From assembly GCF_003173615.1 (NCBI RefSeq), contig NZ_QGNA01000004.1, positions 620,001 to 684,000 of the forward strand: a stretch of 64,000 nt of DNA, in the 5' to 3' direction. This DNA comes from Falsiroseomonas bella (GTDB taxonomy: Bacteria > Pseudomonadota > Alphaproteobacteria > Acetobacterales > Acetobacteraceae). The notes under the pieces were generated by a model. The model was given only the letters and a program-made list of their open reading frames with translations, ran no database searches and was not told the DNA's origin. Below, one piece after another: positions 35,170 to 44,634 of this stretch (the first letter of the stretch is position 1; every line of letters starts with the position of its first letter). A program made the translations under genes and the position numbers.

Positions 35170-36240
35170 ATGGCGCGCAGGCACAGGATCGCGGTCATCC
35201 CCGGCGACGGGATCGGCAAGGAGACGGTGCCGGAGGGCCTGCGCGTGCTGGACGCCGCCGCGCGCCGCTTCGGCTTCGAACTCGACCTCGCCCATTACGA
35301 CTGGTCCTGCGAGACCTACGCCCAGACCGGCAGGATGATGCCGGAGGACGGGCTGGACCGGCTGCGTGAAAGCGATTCGATCTTCCTGGGCGCGGTCGGC
35401 TGGCCCGGCGTGCCGGACCATGTCTCGCTCTGGGGCTTGCTGATCCCGATCCGGCGGGTCTTCGACCAATATGTGAACCTTCGCCCCTGCCGGCTGCTGC
35501 CCGGCGCGCGCACGCCGCTGGCGGACCGGACCCCGGCCGAGATCGACTTCTACGTGGTGCGCGAGAACACGGAGGGCGAATACAGCTCCTCCGGCGGTCG
35601 AATGTTCGCGGGGACGGAGCGGGAATTCGTCACCCAGGACGCGGTCTTCACCCGCGTCGGCGTGGACCGCGTGCTGAAATACGCCTTCGACCTGGCGATG
35701 ACCCGGCCGCGCAAGAAGCTGACCTCCGCCACCAAGTCCAACGGCATCACCTTCACCATGCCCTACTGGGACGAGCGCTTCGCGGAGATGGCGAAGCGCT
35801 ACCCGGAGGTGAAGACGGACCAGTTCCACATCGACATCCTCTGCGCGCATTTCGTGCAGCATCCGGACTGGTTCGATGTGGTGGTGGGCTCGAACCTGTT
35901 CGGGGACATCCTCTCCGACCTCGGCCCGGCGGTGGCAGGCTCCATCGGCATCGCGCCCAGCGCGAACATCAACCCCGAGAAGAAGCATCCCTCCATGTTC
36001 GAGCCGGTGCATGGCTCGGCGCCGGACATCGCGGGCAAGTGGATCTGCAACCCGATCGGGCAGATCTGGTCGGGCGCGATGATGCTGGAGCATCTCGGCG
36101 AGAAGGACGCGGCCGACGCCATCCTCAAGGCCATCGAGGACCTGCTGGCCGAAGGCGGCCCCCGCACCCGCGACATGGGCGGGAATGCCGGCACGGTGGA
36201 TGTCGGCAAGGCGTTGGCGGAAGCGGTCGCGCGCGGCTGA
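35170..36240 (+). CDS. Tartrate dehydrogenase/decarboxylase-like (isopropylmalate dehydrogenase family)
   Basis: A 356-aa NAD-dependent beta-decarboxylating dehydrogenase. It shows IAVIPGDGIGKETVPEGLRVLDA at the start, the substrate region YVVRENTEGEYSSSGGR, the catalytic TSATKSNGI and metal-site DILCAHFVQHPDWFDVVVGSNLFGDILSDL, and HGSAPDIAGK near the end. These patterns fit the tartrate dehydrogenase (TtuC) group better than leucine-pathway LeuB, which lacks the shortened substrate loop. Related enzymes act on D-malate as well. GGAAGGAG precedes the ATG. Confidence 0.85.
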   Translation: MARRHRIAVIPGDGIGKETVPEGLRVLDAAARRFGFELDLAHYDWSCETYAQTGRMMPEDGLDRLRESDSIFLGAVGWPGVPDHVSLWGLLIPIRRVFDQYVNLRPCRLLPGARTPLADRTPAEIDFYVVRENTEGEYSSSGGRMFAGTEREFVTQDAVFTRVGVDRVLKYAFDLAMTRPRKKLTSATKSNGITFTMPYWDERFAEMAKRYPEVKTDQFHIDILCAHFVQHPDWFDVVVGSNLFGDILSDLGPAVAGSIGIAPSANINPEKKHPSMFEPVHGSAPDIAGKWICNPIGQIWSGAMMLEHLGEKDAADAILKAIEDLLAEGGPRTRDMGGNAGTVDVGKALAEAVARG

Positions 36241-36250
36241 AGGCGACCCT

Positions 36251-36280
36251 CATCCCGGCCGATGCGTTACGGCCGGGATG
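36251..36280 (+). terminator. Hairpin after the tartrate dehydrogenase gene
   Basis: CATCCCGGCC (36251-36260) pairs perfectly with GGCCGGGATG (36271-36280) around a ten-base loop, eleven bases after the stop. There is no T-run, so it may end transcription only with Rho or act as an mRNA-stabilising structure. Confidence 0.55.
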
Positions 36281-36293
36281 AGCCACTCGTCAC

Positions 36294-36323
36294 TTGAACC
36301 GGGGCGGCCCCGCATCGTATAAA
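36294..36323 (+). promoter_or_regulatory. Promoter of the 79-aa iron-regulated gene
   Basis: TTGAAC (36294-36299) and TATAAA (36318-36323) are separated by 18 bases, a good sigma-70-type match. The predicted start of transcription, about 36330, falls beside the iron-type palindrome at 36332-36354, the classic position for a repressor. Confidence 0.65.
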
Positions 36324-36331
36324 CGCCCATT

Positions 36332-36354
36332 CAATTGAGAACGGTTCTCAATTG
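36332..36354 (+). promoter_or_regulatory. Fur/Irr-type iron-responsive operator
   Basis: This is a 23-base palindrome with perfect 11-base arms (CAATTGAGAAC and GTTCTCAATTG) around a single G. Its core TGAGAAC-G-GTTCTCA fits the 7-1-7 form of the Fur box. The same bases read as TTGAGAA-N3-TTCTCAA also resemble the Irr iron control element. Iron-dependent repression of the next gene is strongly suggested; which regulator binds cannot be told from sequence. Confidence 0.8.
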
Positions 36355-36401
36355 AGGCGGGGCGACCCGCCAAGGGTTCGGGAAGGCATTGGGGAGAGCC
36401 G

Positions 36402-36641
36402 ATGGGCCGAGACTTCAGCCACATCGCCCGCCGCTGCGAGCGCGCCGTGGTCACCGCCTATCGCGAGCTGCGCGAGGGCGGCAGCGGCGACATGGCCGCC
36501 TTCACCAGCTGCACCACGCTGTATCGGATCCACCATCCGGAAGCCTCGGTGACCGAGGCGCGGCGGCTGGTCGCCGAATGGATCGACCACCACGTGATCC
36601 GCGGCGAGATGACGCCGACGGACGGGTGCCCCTGCGACTGA
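36402..36641 (+). CDS. Small iron-regulated hypothetical protein
   Basis: A 79-aa soluble protein, not recognised. GGGGAG lies six bases before its ATG, and its upstream region holds a promoter and an iron-type operator. It is rich in potential metal ligands: HIARRC near the start, SCTTLYRIHHPE in the middle, DHH near residue 63, and CPC just before the C-terminus. No signal peptide or membrane segment is seen. A role in iron uptake, heme handling or low-iron adaptation is inferred from the operator only. It converges on the hybrid kinase gene. Confidence 0.75.
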   Translation: MGRDFSHIARRCERAVVTAYRELREGGSGDMAAFTSCTTLYRIHHPEASVTEARRLVAEWIDHHVIRGEMTPTDGCPCD

Positions 36642-36664
36642 CCGGCAGCGGCTGAACCGGCAGG

Positions 36665-39600
36665 TCAGCCAGTCGCCCCGGCCGCCACCAGGGTCCGTTC
36701 CGAGAGGGACGGCAAGGCCTCTGCCGCCCGGGCCGCGGCCGCCGCGTCGCCGCCCTTCGCCGCGGCCTCCACTTCCGCCATCAGCTCCGCCAGGCGTCGC
36801 GCGCCGGCCATGCGCGCGGCGCCCTTCAGCCGGTGCGCGGCGTCGCCGGCCGTCTTGAGGTCGCCCGCTGCCAGCGCCGCCAGCACCGCCTCCGAATCGC
36901 GGCGGACGCCGTCGCGGAAGCTGCCGAGCAGGCGCGCGAGCCGCGCCTCGTCCTCGCCGAAGAGCTGGCGCAGCGCCTCCGGGTCCCAGAGCGTGGCGAG
37001 GCCCGGCTCGTTTGCCGCGGCACCCTCGGCTGCGTCCGCGCCCGACAGGTGCTGGACCAGCGCGCGCGAAAGCTGTTCCAGCGCCAGCGGCTTCGGCAGG
37101 AAGCCGTCCATGCCCGCAGCATAGCAGCGCTCGTCCTCGCCCTTCAGCGCGTTCGCGGTGACGGCGATGATGGCGGTCCGCGGGCCGTCGGGCCGTGCCG
37201 CCTCCTCCCGTCGGATGGCGCGGGCGAGGTCGAGCCCGTCCATCACCGGCATGTGGAGATCCACCAGCGCCAGGCGGTGCCGCGCGTCGCGCCAGAGCGC
37301 GAGCGCCTGCGCGCCGTCCTCCGCCATGTCGGCCTCGAAGCCGAGGATCTCGAGCTGGCGGGCCAGCACTTCCCGGTTCACCGGGTGGTCGTCCACCACC
37401 AGCAGGCGCGGCGCGCTGCCCGGGGCGGGGAGGCCGTGCTGCGCGGGCGCCGCGGCGCCAGCAGGGCTGTCCGCGGCGGCGCCGAGCCGCAGCGTGACGG
37501 TGAAGCGGCTGCCGCGGCCCGGCGTGCTGGCGACCGTCACATCGCCGCCCATCAGCCGCGCCAGGCGCCGCACGATGGAGAGGCCGAGGCCGGTGCCGCC
37601 GAAGCGCCGGGTGGTAGAACTGTCGGCCTGGGCGAAGGGCTGGAACAGCCGCGCCATTTGCGCTTCCGTCATGCCGACGCCGCTGTCTTCCACCACCAGC
37701 GTCACGTCCACCGCGCCATCCGCCGCATGGCGCGTCTCCGCGCCGAGCCGCACGAAGCCCTTGTCGGTGAACTTGATGGCGTTGCCGATCAGGTTGAACA
37801 GGATCTGCCGCACGCGCACGGGGTCGCCGGAGACCATGTCCGGCCCCGGCCCCGGCGGGTCCGCGACCAGCACCAGGCCCTTGCCGCGTGCCTGCACGCC
37901 GAGCGTGTCCACCGCGCCTTCCACGAGGCCGCCGAGGGAGAAGGGCAGGGCCTCCAGCTCCATCCGCCCGGCCTCGATCTTCGAGAAGTCGAGCAGGTCG
38001 TCGATGATGCGCAGCAACTGCCCGGCGCTGTCGCGCATCACGGCGATGCAGCGCGCCTGGGCCGGGCCGGGCGGCGTGCGCTCCAGCACCTCGATCATGC
38101 CGAGCACGCCGTTCATCGGCGTGCGGATCTCGTGGCTCATCGCGGCGAGGAAGGCGGATTTCGCGCGGTTCGCCGCTTCCGCCGCGTCGCGCGCCTCGCT
38201 CAGCTCCTCCTCCCGCATCTTCAGGCGGGTGATGTTGCGGTAGCTGGTCAGCACGCTGCCATCGGCCAGTGCGTGCCGGCTGATCTCCATCCAGTAGCCG
38301 GCCGGCGAAAGGCGGATCTCGGCCTCGCCACCGGCGTCCAGGATCTGCCGCGCCTTGGCCGCGACCGCGGCGTCCAGCGCGGAACCTTCCTCCGGCGGCG
38401 GGCCGTAGTCGCCGCGGCGGAACATCAGGCGCAGGATCTCGCGCCCGTCCGCGCCGGCGCGCGCCAGCGCATCCGGGATGGCGTAGAACTGAGCAAGCTG
38501 GCGGTTCACGAGCCGGACGCGGAAATCCGGGCCCCAGAGCACCAGCCCGTCGTTCATCGTCTCCAGCACCAGCTCATGCGTCGCGCGCGCTTCCTGAAGC
38601 TGCTGCTCGCGTTCCTTCAGCGCGGTGATGTCGCGGTAGATCACCAGCACGCCGCCATCCTGCGTCGCGACGGCGGAGGCCTCGATCCAGGCGCCGTTCG
38701 CTGCCCTGCGCAGCTCCGGCGGGCCGCCGGGGTTGCGCGCCAGGCGGAGCTGGCTCTCGACCAGCGCCTCGATCGCGGCCGGATCCTCCGGCGGCGGGCC
38801 GTAGTCGCCGCGCCGGATGCGATGGAGCAGCGCGTCGCGCGCCGGGGTGCCGGGGCGGCCGAACTCCTCCGGCACGTCGTGCAGCCGCGCTGCCGCGCGG
38901 TTGGCCAGCTTGAAGCGAAGATCCTGGTCCATCAGCACGACGCCGTCGGTCATGTGGTCCAGGATGAGCTGCTGCGTCTCCCGCGCTTCCTGCAGCTCCT
39001 GCTCGCGTTCCTTCAGCGCGGTGATGTCGCGGTACATCAGCACCGCGCCGCCGGTGGCGATGGGGATGGACTTCACCTCGAGCCACTTGCCCGAAGGCGT
39101 GCGGCGGACATAGCTGACGCCGCCGGGGCGGGAGAGCAGGGCTGCGCGCTGCTTCACGCGCAGGTCCAGCTCCGCCTCGTCCTGCGGCGGCGGGCCGAAC
39201 TCGCCGCGCTGGTCCTGCAGTCGCATGATGTCGAGCACGTTGACGCCCCGATAGGCCATCTCGGGCGGGAACTCGCCGACGCGCAGCGTCTCCTTGTTGA
39301 AGAACAGCACGCGGAACTCGGCATCCCACATGACGACGCCGTCGGTCATGTGATCGAGCACGGTCTGCAGTTGCCCGCGCGCCGCGTTCAGCTCCTCCTC
39401 CCGCTGCTTCAGCTCCGTCACGTCCCGGTACATCAGCACCGTGCCGCCGCTGGCCATCGGGATGGACTTCTCCTCCACCCAGGCGCCGGAGGGCGTGCGG
39501 CGGATGGCGGAGGCGCCGCCCGGCCGCGTCAGCAGCGCCGCGCGCTGCGCGACGCGTTCCGCCAGCTCCGCCTCGGTCGCGGGCGGCGTGCCGAAATCGC

Positions 39601-40204
39601 CGCGGCTCTCCTGCAGCCGGATCAGGTCCAGCACGCTGACGCCCGGATGCAGCATGGCGGTGGGCAAGCCGGCGACGCTCGCCGTGCCGTTGCTGGCGAC
39701 GACGAGGCGGAATTCGTCGTCCCACATCAGGACGCCATCCGTCATATGGTCCAGCGCCGTCTGCAGGCGCTGCCGCGCCTCGGCCAGGTCCTTCTCGTGG
39801 CGCTTGAAGTCGGTGACCTCGGCTGCGTTCAACAGCCAGCCGCCCTCGAGCCGGCGGAGGTGGACGCGGAACCAGCGGCCCTCCGGCGTGCACCAGTCGC
39901 GGCTTCGCTCCTCCTGGCCGTCGGGCGGCAGCCACCAGGCCGGATCCTCCGGGCTCTCGACGTAGCCGAAGGCGGAGACGCCGCCGCCGCGCTGGCCGAT
40001 GGCTGCAAGCAGGCCGTGCAGAGTCGCCGCGGGACCCCGCGCGGCATCGGAGGGTGGCAGCAGCGAATCGAGGCGTGCATTCGCCGAGACCATCCGGCCA
40101 TCGGCGGCGAACAGCGCGAAGGGGCCGGCGAGGGAAGCCAGCGCCTGCGCCTGCAGGTCGGCCGCGGTAGCGCCGGGCGGCTCGGGGCCGGAAGCGGGGA
40201 GCAT
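36665..40204 (-). CDS. Hybrid sensor histidine kinase with multiple PAS domains, receiver and Hpt
   Basis: A soluble 1179-aa multistep phosphorelay kinase without membrane segments. An N-terminal PAS-like region (about 20-140) is followed by four tandem PAS units of about 131 residues, each opening with a variant of [14 protein letters not shown] (near residues 153, 285, 416 and 547). Then come the HisKA dimerisation helix ([13 protein letters not shown], His691), the HATPase domain ([19 protein letters not shown]), a receiver ([11 protein letters not shown], Asp982) and an Hpt domain ([12 protein letters not shown], His1124). The signal is probably cytoplasmic; the PAS ligand is unknown. It is divergent from an OmpR-type regulator that is its likely partner. 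ATG 40222 is an alternative start. Confidence 0.9.
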   Translation of the reverse strand: MLPASGPEPPGATAADLQAQALASLAGPFALFAADGRMVSANARLDSLLPPSDAARGPAATLHGLLAAIGQRGGGVSAFGYVESPEDPAWWLPPDGQEERSRDWCTPEGRWFRVHLRRLEGGWLLNAAEVTDFKRHEKDLAEARQRLQTALDHMTDGVLMWDDEFRLVVASNGTASVAGLPTAMLHPGVSVLDLIRLQESRGDFGTPPATEAELAERVAQRAALLTRPGGASAIRRTPSGAWVEEKSIPMASGGTVLMYRDVTELKQREEELNAARGQLQTVLDHMTDGVVMWDAEFRVLFFNKETLRVGEFPPEMAYRGVNVLDIMRLQDQRGEFGPPPQDEAELDLRVKQRAALLSRPGGVSYVRRTPSGKWLEVKSIPIATGGAVLMYRDITALKEREQELQEARETQQLILDHMTDGVVLMDQDLRFKLANRAAARLHDVPEEFGRPGTPARDALLHRIRRGDYGPPPEDPAAIEALVESQLRLARNPGGPPELRRAANGAWIEASAVATQDGGVLVIYRDITALKEREQQLQEARATHELVLETMNDGLVLWGPDFRVRLVNRQLAQFYAIPDALARAGADGREILRLMFRRGDYGPPPEEGSALDAAVAAKARQILDAGGEAEIRLSPAGYWMEISRHALADGSVLTSYRNITRLKMREEELSEARDAAEAANRAKSAFLAAMSHEIRTPMNGVLGMIEVLERTPPGPAQARCIAVMRDSAGQLLRIIDDLLDFSKIEAGRMELEALPFSLGGLVEGAVDTLGVQARGKGLVLVADPPGPGPDMVSGDPVRVRQILFNLIGNAIKFTDKGFVRLGAETRHAADGAVDVTLVVEDSGVGMTEAQMARLFQPFAQADSSTTRRFGGTGLGLSIVRRLARLMGGDVTVASTPGRGSRFTVTLRLGAAADSPAGAAAPAQHGLPAPGSAPRLLVVDDHPVNREVLARQLEILGFEADMAEDGAQALALWRDARHRLALVDLHMPVMDGLDLARAIRREEAARPDGPRTAIIAVTANALKGEDERCYAAGMDGFLPKPLALEQLSRALVQHLSGADAAEGAAANEPGLATLWDPEALRQLFGEDEARLARLLGSFRDGVRRDSEAVLAALAAGDLKTAGDAAHRLKGAARMAGARRLAELMAEVEAAAKGGDAAAAARAAEALPSLSERTLVAAGATG

Positions 40205-40335
40205 GGCTCCATCCTGCCCCATCCTGCGCGGTGCTGTGTTTCGTGCCGGCGGCGCGCGTGTTTCGTCTGTTTCGCGGCCCGCGTTTGACGCTGGGCGGCG
40301 CGCCTGCGATTTTCCGCGCCCTGGGGGAGTCGCCG

Positions 40336-41076
40336 ATGGCCGAGGGCACGACCACGATCCTGGTTGTGGAGGACGACCCGTTCCAGCGGGAGACGGTCTG
40401 CGCCTATCTGGCGAACCAGGGCTTCGCCGTGGAAGGCGTGGGCGACGGCGCCGGCTTCCGCGCGGCGGTCGCGCGGGGGATGCCGGATGCCGCGCTGGTG
40501 GATATCGGCCTGCCGGGCGAGGACGGCTTCTCCCTGGCGCGCTGGCTGCGGGGCCTGTCGCCAACGGTCGGCATCGTGATGCTGACGGCGGCCACCGACC
40601 TGGTGGACCGGGTGGTCGGCCTGGAATCGGGCGCCGACGACTACATCACAAAGCCTTTCGAGCCGCGCGAGCTGCTTGCGCGCCTGCGCGCGCTCATGCG
40701 GCGTGCCGGCGGCGAGGGGCGCGCCGCGGCGGCGCCGGGCCCGGCGGAGGCGCTGCCGCCCAACAAGGTGCGGATCGGCGCGGCTGTGCTGGACCGCAAG
40801 ACCGGCGTGCTGCGCACCGCGGAAGGCAAGGACGACCAGCTCACGGAGAGCGAGCTGTCGCTGCTGAACCTCTTCATCGAGAACCCGAACCGCGCGCTGC
40901 ACCGCGACTGGCTGCTGGAGCGGACCTCGGGCGAGGAGGAGCCGGAAGCCTTCGACCGCGCCATCGACCTGCGGGTGATGCGCCTGCGCCGCAAGATCGA
41001 GCGCCACCCGGCGCGGCCGATGGCGCTGCGGACGGTGCGGGGCGTGGGGTATCTGTTCGACCCGGAGGCCGGCTAG
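40336..41076 (+). CDS. OmpR-family response regulator
   Basis: A 246-aa regulator. The receiver domain has the acidic pair VVEDDPF, the phospho-acceptor in [12 protein letters not shown] (Asp56), TAATD and [14 protein letters not shown] linker rich in alanine and proline leads to a winged-helix DNA-binding domain ([29 protein letters not shown], then [12 protein letters not shown] and VRGVGYLF). It is divergent from the hybrid kinase across about 130 bases, so the Hpt of that kinase probably phosphorylates Asp56. Target genes are unknown. Confidence 0.9.
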   Translation: MAEGTTTILVVEDDPFQRETVCAYLANQGFAVEGVGDGAGFRAAVARGMPDAALVDIGLPGEDGFSLARWLRGLSPTVGIVMLTAATDLVDRVVGLESGADDYITKPFEPRELLARLRALMRRAGGEGRAAAAPGPAEALPPNKVRIGAAVLDRKTGVLRTAEGKDDQLTESELSLLNLFIENPNRALHRDWLLERTSGEEEPEAFDRAIDLRVMRLRRKIERHPARPMALRTVRGVGYLFDPEAG

Positions 41077-41192
41077 CGCCTGGCGCCGCAAGGCGAGAGG
41101 ACGGACCGCACGAAGCTGTTTACGCGGGTTTCTTGCCTTTGCGACCGACGCGGCAATAGGTTCTTGCACAGTCGCGAGCCTGGGGAACCCGG

Positions 41193-43217
41193 ATGTCACG
41201 CAGCTGGGCGCTTCCGAAAGCGCGCTCCGGCCCGGCCGCCGAGGCAGTGGCAGCAGCAGGGCAGATCCCGGCGCATCACGCCCGCCCCGCCACGCGGTCG
41301 CGCGACCTGCCGCGTGGCGACGCGAAAGCCGGCTACTACGATCATCGCCTGGGCGGTTCGCCGGACGTCGTCCTGGCGCCCATGCAAGGGGGCCTCGAAC
41401 GCGAAGCGGCTGCCGTGGCAAGCGGCCTGGTGCATCGTCCGGCGGATGCGGGCGCGGCTCGGCCGCTCTCCCGGTATCAGCCCGAGGCCCACCGCACCGG
41501 GGCGCAGCCCGCGCCCCCGAGCGTCAGGCACACGCTTCTGTCGCAGGGCGAGGCGCTCCCTGGCGGGTTGCGACGCTACCTGGGTCGGCGGCTTGGGGAT
41601 GACCTGGCGCATGTCCGGTTGCACCGCGACGCAGCCGCGGCCGACGCCGCGCGGGACATCGGTGCGCAAGCCTTCGCATCCGGACGGCACATCGCGTTCG
41701 GTGCGGGCGCCTATCGGCCCGACACGCCGGGTGGTCTGGCGCTGGTCGCGCACGAGCTGGCCCATGTCCTGCAGCAGCGCGGAGCGTCCAGTCTGGTGCA
41801 GCGGTCACCGCAGCCAGGGACGGGAGAGTCACTCGCGGACGGGCCTTCGCCGGCGGCGCGCTTCTGGCTGGGCGTGGCTGCGACCGGACTTGAGTGGCGC
41901 GAGCAGCAGATCGAGGATGCTCGGAGGCTTGCCGAGGAGTCCGTGGCGCGGATGCTTCGCGAGCAACGGCTGCGTCTGATCTATCTCCAGGATCAGATCC
42001 GCAGCCTTGAGCGCGGTAACGCTTATGAAACGCTGGACGGGCAGGAGCGACGGCTCGCGGCGCTGCGCAAGTTCGAGGAAGAGCGACAGGCGATCTTCGA
42101 CGCCTACGATCCCTCCTATCCGCGCCGGTCCCAGTCGCGTCTGCCGCAGGCCGCGCATGTCCCGCTATCCTATGGCACGACGACGCTGCCCTTGCAGGGT
42201 CCTCTCCAGCCGTCCTTCCCGCAGTCCGCGCCCGACATCGCGCCCGACAAGCCTGCCCGTTTCGGCAAGTTCGGCGGCCTGCTGCATGAGCATGACGCGG
42301 TTCGGTCGTCGGTCGCCGACGCGTACGGATACGACATCGAGACGCAGAAATTCCAGGTCGCCGATGACCTCGAGCGGCTGGCCAGGGCTGGCTACACGGA
42401 GATCCACATCGCGACGGGCACGCATGGAGCGCCTCAGGGCACCCTCGATGCCGAATTCGACTTTCTTCGCCAGGATGCGCGCAGCATCCTCGACACCGCG
42501 CAACGCCATCCGGGGTTGCGCATCATCCCCTACAACATGGCGGACGCCGTTCAAGTGGCCCGGTTCAACGCCGCGCAACTCCTCGCCGCGGAGGGGCGGC
42601 TGCCTGGCGGGGCAACGATGGCGGCCTATTGCTTCAGCCGAACCAATATTCCCGATCCGAACCAGGGCCCGGCCGGCCCGCACGGCACGGTGGAGGTGCT
42701 GGAGCCTCGCGGACCGCTGGGCGCGACTTTCCTGCACGGCGGGCTCGCCGTCGGTGCCGGCGTGCTCAGCATCTCCAGCGGCATGCAGGACCCGAATCGC
42801 GGCGTCGGCATGGCGAAGATGGCCGGCGGTGGCGCGCAGGTCGTCGGCGGCATGAGCTACGCCGCTGGCCATGCGCGCGATTCACTCGGGCTTGTACGCT
42901 TCGGCTCCCGTGCCAATGCGGTCGGCGGGGCAATCACGGCGCCGCTTGCCCTCGTGGACTTCTATCGCGGCATGCAACAGAAGTTCGATCCGGGCGCCGT
43001 CCCGGAGAGCAGCCAGGAGGCGTTGTATGGCGCCTTCGAAGACACGGCGATGCTGGCCGGGGCCTTCTTCCCGCAGGCGGCGCTCGCCGCTTTGGCCCTG
43101 CAGTTCGGCCTGAGGCCGGCAGCGGAGGCGGTTGCGGAGCGCGTTGCCCCGACCTTTGTCGAGAGCATGTCCGGTGCGTACGGCATACCCTCGCAGTATC
43201 TTTGGGGGTGGAACTGA
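41193..43217 (+). CDS. eCIS-core (DUF4157) domain protein, putative injected toxin/effector
   Basis: A 674-aa protein. Residues about 110-195 form the eCIS-core domain: LPGGLRRYLGRRLGDDLAHVRLHRD, AAADAARDIGAQAFASGRHIAFG, then LVAHELAHVLQQ with the HExxH metal motif (His187, Glu188, His191). Such domains mark cargo of extracellular contractile injection systems or similar toxins. A helical linker (about 225-300) follows, then an unrecognised domain (about 345-490) with EIHIATGTHGAPQGTLDAEFDFLRQD. Hydrophobic glycine/alanine-rich stretches follow (about 515-650), possibly membrane-inserting. No signal peptide, immunity gene or eCIS structural gene is adjacent. GC content is a little lower than its surroundings. 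Confidence 0.8.
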   Translation: MSRSWALPKARSGPAAEAVAAAGQIPAHHARPATRSRDLPRGDAKAGYYDHRLGGSPDVVLAPMQGGLEREAAAVASGLVHRPADAGAARPLSRYQPEAHRTGAQPAPPSVRHTLLSQGEALPGGLRRYLGRRLGDDLAHVRLHRDAAAADAARDIGAQAFASGRHIAFGAGAYRPDTPGGLALVAHELAHVLQQRGASSLVQRSPQPGTGESLADGPSPAARFWLGVAATGLEWREQQIEDARRLAEESVARMLREQRLRLIYLQDQIRSLERGNAYETLDGQERRLAALRKFEEERQAIFDAYDPSYPRRSQSRLPQAAHVPLSYGTTTLPLQGPLQPSFPQSAPDIAPDKPARFGKFGGLLHEHDAVRSSVADAYGYDIETQKFQVADDLERLARAGYTEIHIATGTHGAPQGTLDAEFDFLRQDARSILDTAQRHPGLRIIPYNMADAVQVARFNAAQLLAAEGRLPGGATMAAYCFSRTNIPDPNQGPAGPHGTVEVLEPRGPLGATFLHGGLAVGAGVLSISSGMQDPNRGVGMAKMAGGGAQVVGGMSYAAGHARDSLGLVRFGSRANAVGGAITAPLALVDFYRGMQQKFDPGAVPESSQEALYGAFEDTAMLAGAFFPQAALAALALQFGLRPAAEAVAERVAPTFVESMSGAYGIPSQYLWGWN

Positions 43218-43268
43218 TCCGGCACGCGGTCCCTGCGCACATCGCGCGCCGAGCGGGCGCGGGAGCCC

Positions 43269-43829
43269 TCACACGCCTGGCGCGACCCTCGGCCGGCGCA
43301 GGAAGCGGCGCAGAAGGTAGACGCCGATCAGCGTCACCGCGGTTCCGACCAGCACCCAGAGCAGGCGCTCCGGTCCGAGCAGCGCGCCCAGGAACCAGCC
43401 CGCCGCGGTGAAGGTGCAGGCCCAGATTCCCGCGGCGATGAAGTTCAGCACCGCGAAGCGGCGATGGTCCATGCCGGCGATGCCGCAGGCCGCCGAAGCG
43501 ACGTTCCGGATACCGTAGAGGAAGCGGAAGCTCAGCACGAAGAGCGCGCCGTAGCGTTCCAGCAGGCCGGAGGCGCGGGCCACGCGCGCCTCGGCTTTCG
43601 GGAAGCGCCGCAGGGCAGACGGCCCAAACTTCCGGCCGAGGGTGAACCAGGTCTGGTCCCCGGCGAAGGAGCCGAGCCAGACCGAGGCGATCAGCAGCCA
43701 GGGGTCCACGATGCCCGTCGCGGCGCCGGCCGCGGCCGCAACCAGCACGAAGGTTTCGCCTTCGAAGAAGGCCCAGAGGGCAGCCGCCACATAGGCGAGC
43801 GCCCCCCACTCAGCCCAGAACTCCGCCAC
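43269..43829 (-). CDS. DedA-family membrane protein
   Basis: A 186-aa inner-membrane protein with four to five hydrophobic segments. It shows the DedA/VTT features FFEGETFVLVAAAAGA, SFAGDQTWFTLGRKFG, and FRFLYGIRNVASAACGIAGM. DedA proteins are proposed lipid flippases/transporters (undecaprenyl phosphate or phospholipid) that support envelope integrity. The start is a GTG with GGGAGG upstream. Confidence 0.85.
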   Translation of the reverse strand: MAEFWAEWGALAYVAAALWAFFEGETFVLVAAAAGAATGIVDPWLLIASVWLGSFAGDQTWFTLGRKFGPSALRRFPKAEARVARASGLLERYGALFVLSFRFLYGIRNVASAACGIAGMDHRRFAVLNFIAAGIWACTFTAAGWFLGALLGPERLLWVLVGTAVTLIGVYLLRRFLRRPRVAPGV

Positions 43830-43929
43830 CCCTGTCCTCCCAGAGCGGCGGGACTATGCCGATCACGGGCGCGTTACCAAAGTCCTTTCTTGGGTGGGAA
43901 TGTAGAGATCGCCGGACAGGCGCGCCGGC

Positions 43930-44634
43930 CTAGGCTCCGCGCGCCCAGCCGATCGCCGCGCGCGCCAGCGCGTCGATCGTGTCGCAGACCGGGAAGGGCA
44001 GGGGCGGGCCTGCGGCGATGCCGAGCGGGATTTCCGTGCATCCCAGGACCACGGCGCGGGCGCCGCGCGCCGCCAGGGCACGGGCGGACTCGGCCAGCGG
44101 CGCATGGGCTTCGGCGACGCGGTTCGCCTTCACCTCCGCGATGCCGGGCGTGACCAGGCGGGCCATCTCGGTCTCCGTGGGCACCAGGCACTCGTAGCCA
44201 CGCCCCTCCAGCCGCTGCTGGTAGAGCCGCATGGCGAGCGTGCCCGCCGTGCCCATCACGCCGATCCGGCCCCGCGGCACGCCAAGCCTGGCGAGCTCCG
44301 CCGCCGCGGCGTCCACGATGTGCAGGATGGGCAGCGGCGTCGCCGCCTGCATCGCCTCGAACCACCCATGGACGGTGTTGCAGGGGATGGCGATGGCGCC
44401 GCAGCCGGCGGCCTCGAGCCCCCGGATGCCGCGAAGCAGCGCCGGCAGCGGATCCTCCCCGCCGCCGAGGCGTGCCGCGGTGCGGTCCGGCACGCGGGGG
44501 TCGGACCACAGCACGGCGGGGATGTGGTCCTGGTCGCGCTCGGCCGGCGTCAGCAGCGTCAGCCGCCGCATGAACTCCGCCGAGGCCAGCGGCCCCATGC
44601 CGCCCAGCACGCCCAGCATGCGCGATTCCGTCAC
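43930..44634 (-). CDS. Aspartate/glutamate racemase-family protein
   Basis: A 234-aa protein of the cofactor-independent Asp/Glu racemase family. The two catalytic cysteines are in AIAIPCNTVHGWF and VVLGCTEIPLGI, and the start LGVLGGMGPLASAEFMRRL is the family opening. It probably racemises aspartate or a related amino acid. It starts at a GTG overlapping the TauE/SafE stop (GTGA), so the two genes are cotranscribed. Confidence 0.87.
   Translation of the reverse strand: MTESRMLGVLGGMGPLASAEFMRRLTLLTPAERDQDHIPAVLWSDPRVPDRTAARLGGGEDPLPALLRGIRGLEAAGCGAIAIPCNTVHGWFEAMQAATPLPILHIVDAAAAELARLGVPRGRIGVMGTAGTLAMRLYQQRLEGRGYECLVPTETEMARLVTPGIAEVKANRVAEAHAPLAESARALAARGARAVVLGCTEIPLGIAAGPPLPFPVCDTIDALARAAIGWARGA

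Noticed and set aside
36833-40288. Very long open frame (1151 codons) opposite the hybrid kinase gene
   Set aside because: High-GC genes leave long open frames on the other strand. The kinase frame has recognisable domains throughout, whereas the antisense product is low-complexity Arg/His/Ala sequence with no family pattern.
41077-43268. eCIS structural gene cluster around the DUF4157 protein
   Set aside because: Neighbours are a two-component regulator and a DedA protein; no sheath, tube, spike or AAA ATPase gene is present in the window.
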